Shown piece after piece: positions 57,822 to 64,000 of a stretch of DNA of 64,000 nt. How positions within the stretch are numbered: the stretch's first letter is position 1; every line of letters starts with the position of its first letter. The notes below the pieces were generated by a model. It was not told the DNA's origin. It made no database searches and saw nothing but the letters and a program-made list of their open reading frames with translations. The DNA comes from Siphonodentalium dalli (taxonomy: Eukaryota > Mollusca > Scaphopoda > Gadilida > Siphonodentaliidae), in contig CP136063.1 of the NCBI GenBank assembly GCA_032622095.1, positions 145,505,379-145,569,378 on the forward strand, given 5' to 3'. The position numbers and the translations under genes were made by a program.

Positions 57822-58639
57822 ACAGTTCTGCCAACCCGTTAAAAATTCTGCTTCAGAAAATGAGTCAAATGTGCTTGAATGCACTTCCAGCCTTTTGAGT
57901 TGAAATTATTATTAAAATCATGTATAACTTATTTTAAGCCACAAAACCTCTTTCTTCGGATGATATCATGAGTATATAAGGTCTAGTGGTTCAGGATATG
58001 ATAGTTAATGAGATGTTAATGGATAGACAATAGACATTAATGACACCAGGCCTGATGGGAGCTAAATGCAAGCAATATATTTTGATTACAGGATTAAAAT
58101 GTTCAATTACGGTTTTCTAAGATTCTTGAACAATATGGAGTATGGGGGCTGATTTATTTCCAATCAAGTCAAACTATAGTCGGGTACTGGGATACCCTCG
58201 TGGTGCTAATTGAAGGACACAAATTCAACATTTACATATGGACAAAGAGGGATAACTCTTGAATGGAAATTGCAAACAAAAACATAACTGAACCTCCATG
58301 TGTATCTGATTAAAAGCACCATACCTGTCGGCATTGTTACGTCAACATTTTTAGGAAAACCCGGGGAAACCCCAAAATAGTAGTTGTGATGTCATACATG
58401 TGCTTTCTATATTTAGGAAGCGAACATCTCAGTGTGGCCGCATTTGACAGGTCTGCGTGTTCAACAATAAATTAGTATTGATACAGACTATCACCCAAAT
58501 GATATCCAAGTCGCCAACCAATAAAATCCTTAGCATATCCCCGTAAACATGGTATTATTGCCTGTTATTCTCGAAAATTATTATCGGGCTGCGGTGGTGA
58601 ATGTAAATTACGTCGTGCCGCTAAAGCGGGCTGCAGTGT

Positions 58640-58951
58640 TGAAAGAGTTAACATCCATGACAAATATGATGATGATCAGACAAACAATACAGCTTGTAGC
58701 CCGTGATAATGGATTGAATTTTGAAATCCAAGATAGTTGCTGGTAGCCATGTTTTTTTGCCGAATGACTCCAAAATGACTCATTCCCATCTACATGTCAA
58801 TGTCAACGGCCATGACAAATTTCATAATGATCCGACCAAAGGTGTGACCTGTAGCCCATGAAAATTGTTGACAGACAGATGCACCAACACACAGACGACA
58901 GATACCAACCCATGGCAATAGCGCAAACTCTACAAAGTAAAGTTGAGCTAA
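58640..58951 (+). mobile_element. Tandem-core hairpin element (family S2), second copy (5' truncated)
   Basis: It shares with 38529-39309 the AACATCCATGACAAAT, TGTAGCCCGTG, TTTTGAAATCCAAGATAG and ACTCATTCCCATCTACATG blocks and the closing hairpin (CAAACTCTAC with GTAAAGTTGAGCTAA). CTAA is at 58948-58951. Only one and a half core units and no 5' module remain. Confidence 0.65.
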
Positions 58952-59267
58952 AAATTATTCATACATTCATAAATTTTTTTAATTTTTAAGAACACGGGTA
59001 ATTATTTTGATGGATTTAATATTTTTTGCTTAATAAGGAGAACGTATATAAAAAATGAAGATAGTTTAAGTATTAAGAATGGACCAAAAAGTACAAACCT
59101 CTGTCTGACCATGTGGATGAGAGACACCTGCAAATGAAATAAGTATGAATAACCACGAAGGTCAACTTGTTCAAACAGATAGAAAATATTACAAAAATCT
59201 ATCACAGCGCATACAGCTACCGGTATGCTCTAATTAATTGACCCCTTTAACGAGGTTATGAGCTGGT

Positions 59268-59462
59268 AATGACCGCGGTCATACCGCCACTACACCGCTA
59301 TAGTACACTGTCCATTCGCGGTGACCCGCGGTAACGCGCGGTATCTGACCGTGGTAGTTTAGGAAGTCCAACGCAGTAATCTAGTCCGTTACTGGCGTAC
59401 ACCGCGGTAGTATTTTCCGTGACCGCCTTCCACCGCGGTCATTTCCCGTGTAAACTGCGATA
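59268..59462. other. GC-rich patch with repeated CCGCGG palindromes
   Basis: ACCGCGGT occurs at 59272-59279 (within the palindrome GACCGCGGTC), 59401-59408 and 59432-59439. Variants (CCCGCGGTAAC, GCGCGGTA, ACCGTGGT) lie between. The patch is CpG-dense against an AT-rich background. It could be a small CpG island, a regulatory cluster or the core of an uncharacterised repeat. Confidence 0.5.
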
Positions 59463-59479
59463 GAACAATCTGCTGATAA

Positions 59480-62400
59480 GAATATTTTTTCAATGTTGCT
59501 TTGAAGACACAAGGCTGTGTAAGATATAACGGCGATTTTTGATCTGTCTTGTTCAATTTTTCCTATAATATGCGTTAATTTATGAAGAAACTGAAGCTTA
59601 CATTCATTACTCTCCTGAAACTAAATTTATTTTAGAGTACTAACGTCTTCAATCATTATGGTTGACATCACGTGCAAATAGGTGATAATGTGCTAGGATC
59701 TATATTCAGACATACTTCCAAGTCTACTCGTACGTAACCCAACTGGAATATTCGGATAGCGAGTTTTTAGCGGAATTTTGCAGAATAAACGCGACCACAG
59801 GTAAGCCAATGAGACTGAGAATCTGCAAATTAAATTCCAAATATGACGACACAAGCTACTTCAAAGAATAATAAAATCCGATATAAAGAACTATTAAACA
59901 CCACCTCAGTGTCTTTATATTATTCTCTGCCCCAGATGTTTAAGAAAATATTTATCAGAAAATATTTATTAGTATTTGAAAACTCGACACATATAAGCAC
60001 GAGAGTAGGTCACGATATACTGTAAACAGTGTGCGTCCTTGACCTGACTCATTGCATCATGTCTGCATGGGCACGTGTGCATGATAGACCCACATTCAAT
60101 GACTGCGGCATAATCCATTTGATGTATCTAATATTGCGACATAGTTAACTGCACGTGTTTACAGCCTATAATTTCTACTGGATGACGTCACATTTGGAAT
60201 GATGTTTTTTAAAGCCCGGAAACGATCATTGTACAAACCCCAACAACCTGTCCTCGTATTTAATGAAGCAAAAGCGTGAACCTGTGTACATGGGTATATT
60301 CAATTTCAAATGACATTGTGCTTTCTAATATCATTTTCTTCAAATTTGAAATGGATAAACGTGACGTCAAAAGTAAATGTCTTTTAAAGTTACGAAAGTT
60401 GGACTGCCATACAGATACACGGCTGCCGGTACAACTGACTTAGTTTGTCTTGACTATGATACCTCATTTTCAATTGCAATATGATTGATAGGTTAATGTT
60501 TAGAGAAGTCGCGACTCGAGGGAATTCCCAGGGAACCCCCATGCGACAGTGGGTCTGTGGGGTTTCAACTTGTAACACACGGTGCGCCCCAGTGCGTTCT
60601 CGGTTGTTTATTGTATGGCGTCTATATATGGAATGTGAATGCCTCGCAACATACATTTGCCTTATAAAATCTGAAGCTTTTATGGATTTTAATAATAGCA
60701 TCATGCTGTTTGTGATATATAAAACATTTAGATAAAATAATAAAGAATTTAATTACAACATAATCATTACATGTACTGAATTTAATGTTTTTAATTTTGA
60801 AAATGCTGATCGAGTTTGTTCACTTACTGGTATGTATTAATGAAACCTACCGTAGGCATACCTGCCTTAGTTTCCAACCATGTATACATAATTATATAAA
60901 TGATGCTACCTGCATTTCTGCAATGACAGTATATCACAAACGAATTCAACATTTGAGGGTTGTTTCACAACTGGTACCGAAATTACGTTGTCCCGTTAGT
61001 TACATGATTACTATATACTACTTACAAATACAACCGTAACACGGCGTTGTAACAAAAGGTTATCACCACACCTATTACCATGACACTGCTGATTGCCGTG
61101 GATAATTTTGAGTTCTGTTCTATTATAGTTAAATCATGATTAGTTGCACATAACACAACCTCGTTAATTAGAGCATAGCTGTATATCAGTTTGGCCATTT
61201 ACTGCTATTGTGTGACTGGAGACCCAATACAATTCTTTAATAGAACTTTACACCATCTACTATCACAAAATTTATAAATGTGGGGCATAACTCATTATCC
61301 AAGTTATGTACATGTAAAATAAAATCCTTGACAATCCATTTTATAAAATGTTCTTACGCTCCGATACATGCGATAAAACATTCAAGTTCATGAAATCAAC
61401 GAAATACAATTGCAGCATTTGCCCATGCTATATAAGTTGTATGGAATTTCTCAGATATGGTGATCTAAGAGCACAATGAAACATGCAGTATTAAAGTTGT
61501 TTATATGGACTAGACTATAAACAATGCCCCAATGCTTTGACATCTGTAACCAATGTCTTTTTTGTTGCATTTATGGGCATATAAAATTGTAAGAGTCTTG
61601 ACAATATACTGTATAAATTTGTAAAGTCACAACCAAATTATAAAAAGTATGATGTCGGCCACTTATAATTTTATACGCCCATATTAAAATGCAATAAAAA
61701 AGGATGTTAATTGCTAATAATTATGCCCCAGAACATTACTATCAACATATTAAAGATGGATTATCTCTTCATATAACACTTTTGAAATAGTTTAGTGGGT
61801 CTAAATAATAAATACGATTTGAAGACCCAAGTCCAGAAATGGTTCTATCAAATAATATTGATTTTATTTCAAATATTTTATTATAAAATGAGATGATGAA
61901 GTGGTTTATTTTTAGAACAGACCATGCAGGCGATACCATATAGCGATAGAGATCATTAGGGCATTCACATAGCTATTTTACAAATGTCCCAGATTGCTTG
62001 TTAGTATTGTTTTATTAAATAGTTATAAGTGAAAATGAGTTTAATTAAAAGTTTATTTGTGACTAAATTACACAATAAAATTTCTGGTAACAGTAACCAA
62101 TATTGTTCGTTTGCAAAACAACCACACATTTTTAGACCAGAAAATATTCTAAATATAATCAATATTAATCGACAGGGGTTTTCGATTAATATCTATTATT
62201 TTATACCCCAGTAACTATATAGCACATGATTAGAAAGAGATAGACCATCTTTAAAATGAATTATATCAAATCATTTTGGGGTAATAATTAAAAATTTCCA
62301 TTAGACGAGTATACAGTTCAAACGATTGGTCAAAATTTTTATGGCTGAATTTTGCTTCCAAAGAAAAGGCGGGAAAAAGAAGTTGAATGCCGATCAAGTA

Positions 62401-62730
62401 ATTGACTTGAAAGTAAACAAGATGAAACTGATGCAGAGGAAAAGAAAACAGATATGTCATCAGCTACAGAGTAGCTCAACATGGAGAGGGAATAATTTGG
62501 AATATGTTAAACATTGCAGTAAATGGGAGGAATAAGGAAAGTTAAAAAGTTAAAGTAATTCACTGAAGGGGTTGAATTGATGATGCAAACGAATTGCATC
62601 AGAGATGTGGGGTCGAGATGCAGCAGTTTCACCAAACATGGGCTTGGATTGAAAATGCATTGCTGTCGCGATAAAAATTGACAACAGGACAGTAAATGCT
62701 CACCTCACTGTAAAGGCTCTGACGACCACA
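59480..62730. other. AT-rich stretch without firm features
   Basis: Only short frames occur. A 69-codon lysine-rich plus frame at 62326-62535 and an 84-codon frame at 60481-60735 have no recognisable domain. No transposon termini were found. Confidence 0.4.
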
Positions 62731-62738
62731 AAATCACT

Positions 62739-62880
62739 TTAACCCTTTCTATACTAAATACTAATTGACAAGTAGTTCCCTCAGGAAATGTTCAGATCAT
62801 AGATCATTTGTTGAACTTATTATCTGAACATTTCCCACCAATGAATACTTCTGCACATCTACTATATTTTTGTCTCTCTG
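62739..62880 (-). mobile_element. TTAA MITE family 2, inverted and truncated copy
   Basis: TTAA (62739-62742) is followed by CCCTTTCTATACTAAAT, GACAAGTAGTTCCCT, GGAAATGTTCAGAT and TTATCTGAACATTTCCCACC. This order is the reverse complement of the right half of 24252-24505. Similarity fades after about 62860 and no right TTAA end was found. Confidence 0.6.
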
Positions 62881-63219
62881 TCGTAAGCTCATTTTTGCTA
62901 AACACCACTCCAAATGAATAATGGACCATACCAAAGTATACTACTTTGTTACAATTAGTTTAAAACAGGTACATAGCTAGATTATCTCCTTTGAGCTGTT
63001 GGGGATGTCCACTTTAAAATTTCCAACTGCACACCCCCCTCCCCTCCCCCATAGTCCGTCCCCTCACTCAAAACAGGACCAAACTCTCTGGCCATAAAAT
63101 TCCTTTTGCACATCCCCCATAGGTCGGACACTTTTCCCACTTTTGAAAATTTCCAAACTGATATGCTACTTTTTTTTACCGACATATTTTTTAAACATAT
63201 TTGAATCCCAATTATCCAT

Positions 63220-63560
63220 GGACCCTACACACCAAATGTCTTATTAATCAGTCAGGTGGTTCCAGAGAAAATAATATTTTAATGAGTTTTATATATCAAT
63301 GATTTCATTGGAAAGAAGTGGTAAGTCCCCCATTTTAACAGACCTGTATCCCAGTATATCCCTGGCCTCACCTCTATTTGACTAAGTGACCTATCTGAAT
63401 AAATTCAAATCCCAGAGTCACCAAAGGACCCTCAATATTAAATGTCAGCTAAATAGACCTGTCGGTTCTTGAGAAGTAGTTGTTTTAAGAATTAGTATGG
63501 AGGGCAGTTGTTATGCCCCTGGCATTCTGCAATTTGTGTTGATATTTGATCACATGTGGA
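63220..63560 (+). mobile_element. Fragment of tandem-core family S1
   Basis: GACCCTACACACCAAATGTC, CTATTTGACTAAGTGACC, AGTCACCAAAGGACCCTC and GTTGTTTTAAGAATTA match the S1 cores at 35040-35330. The terminal hairpin is absent. Confidence 0.5.
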
Positions 63561-63902
63561 ATTATGCCTTTGAAAATTGAGCTTGAAGTTTGTCGATTAG
63601 CAACTGGCCATTAACCATCTGATTATTACAGGTGAAGCCAGTTATCAATCAATCAATCACAAAATATGTTATTCTCACTTATGTGAAAAGTCTCATCAAT
63701 GACAATTTGGCTCATGTTCTAAATACAAATTCCAATAGTTTTACTATGTTAAGCTTTGAGAATGAAAATGCCAAACACGCTTCATGCCATCCAGTATTCA
63801 GGATTCCACACCTCCACTTACAAAACAACATACAAATTGTAATTAAACATTTGTTTCACTGAAAAAAGTTAGAAACCAAATGCCACATATAAACTTGATG
63901 TA

Positions 63903-64000
63903 CAGTAATGCCCTAAATAATCGACTCCTTAACCACAGCAGAACTATGGGTAAATTTTCAGGATTTAGTCGGAAATATGGCTTTTTGCCATTCATCGGAA
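63903..64000. mobile_element. TA-flanked foldback MITE, copy 5 (cut by window end)
   Basis: It starts CAGTAATGCCCTAAATAATC after TA (63901-63902) and proceeds through GGATTTAGTCGGAAATATGG to TTCATCGGAA, where the window stops just before the central turn. Confidence 0.8.

Noticed and set aside
59100-59127. Tiny AG-bordered minus-strand exon candidate (VSLIHMVRQ)
   Set aside because: A good acceptor, but the donor is weak and 28 bp is too little to assess coding; kept only as a possible partner of 57234-57395.
62326-62535. Lysine-rich 69-codon frame
   Set aside because: The composition follows A-rich DNA; no domain and no splice or promoter support.

Overview
The window looks like AT-rich, intron- and repeat-dominated nuclear DNA of a marine invertebrate, most plausibly a mollusc or another lophotrochozoan. 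That placement is an inference from the style of the repeats: tandem-core elements ending in small hairpins, TTAA- and TA-flanked foldback MITEs, and a CR1/L2-like retroposon with an (ATT)n tail. No bacterial or viral genes, operons, rRNA, convincing tRNA or CRISPR array were seen. Almost every open frame over 60 codons is a by-product of repeats.

Layout. 1-14210 is a tandem macrosatellite with an 8,102-bp period: the last 6,108 bp of one unit, then one complete unit (6109-14210). I saw no difference between the copies. Each unit contains a large minisatellite in two opposing orientations and several internal diverged repeats. Its right edge runs into three tandem units of about 1.0-1.07 kb (14155-17307). 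From 17.3 to 35.6 kb there is single-copy-like DNA with scattered transposable elements: hairpin-ended tandem-core elements, a minus-strand Helitron-like element at 19908-20671, TTAA MITEs, TA MITEs and a hAT MITE nested inside another repeat. The only long recognisable coding sequence is the reverse transcriptase of a 5'-truncated CR1/L2-like LINE at 35666-37616, flanked by a 7-bp target duplication.

38.2-39.8 kb is a nested pair of tandem-core elements. 41655-47555 is bounded by TTAA and piggyBac-like inverted termini. It has a 28-bp perfect palindrome near one end and a nested hAT element with a perfect 8-bp duplication. 48316-50010 and 53431-55855 are two head-to-tail concatemers of Helitron-like elements (5' TC, 3' hairpin plus CTAG), joined end to end with no DNA between them. 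The first carries 11 monomers of about 122 bp, each with an NRF-1-like palindrome. 51.4-52.3 kb holds a duplicated TATA-containing module, 56.2-57.0 kb a 161-bp tandem array, and 57607-57821 a near-perfect foldback TTAA MITE. A 162-bp exon-like segment on the minus strand (57234-57395) is the best candidate for a piece of host gene.

How it fits together: apart from that possible exon, the window is a layered record of mobile-element activity, with nested insertions, empty-site paralogues and concatemers, plus recent tandem duplication. No multi-gene pathway is visible.
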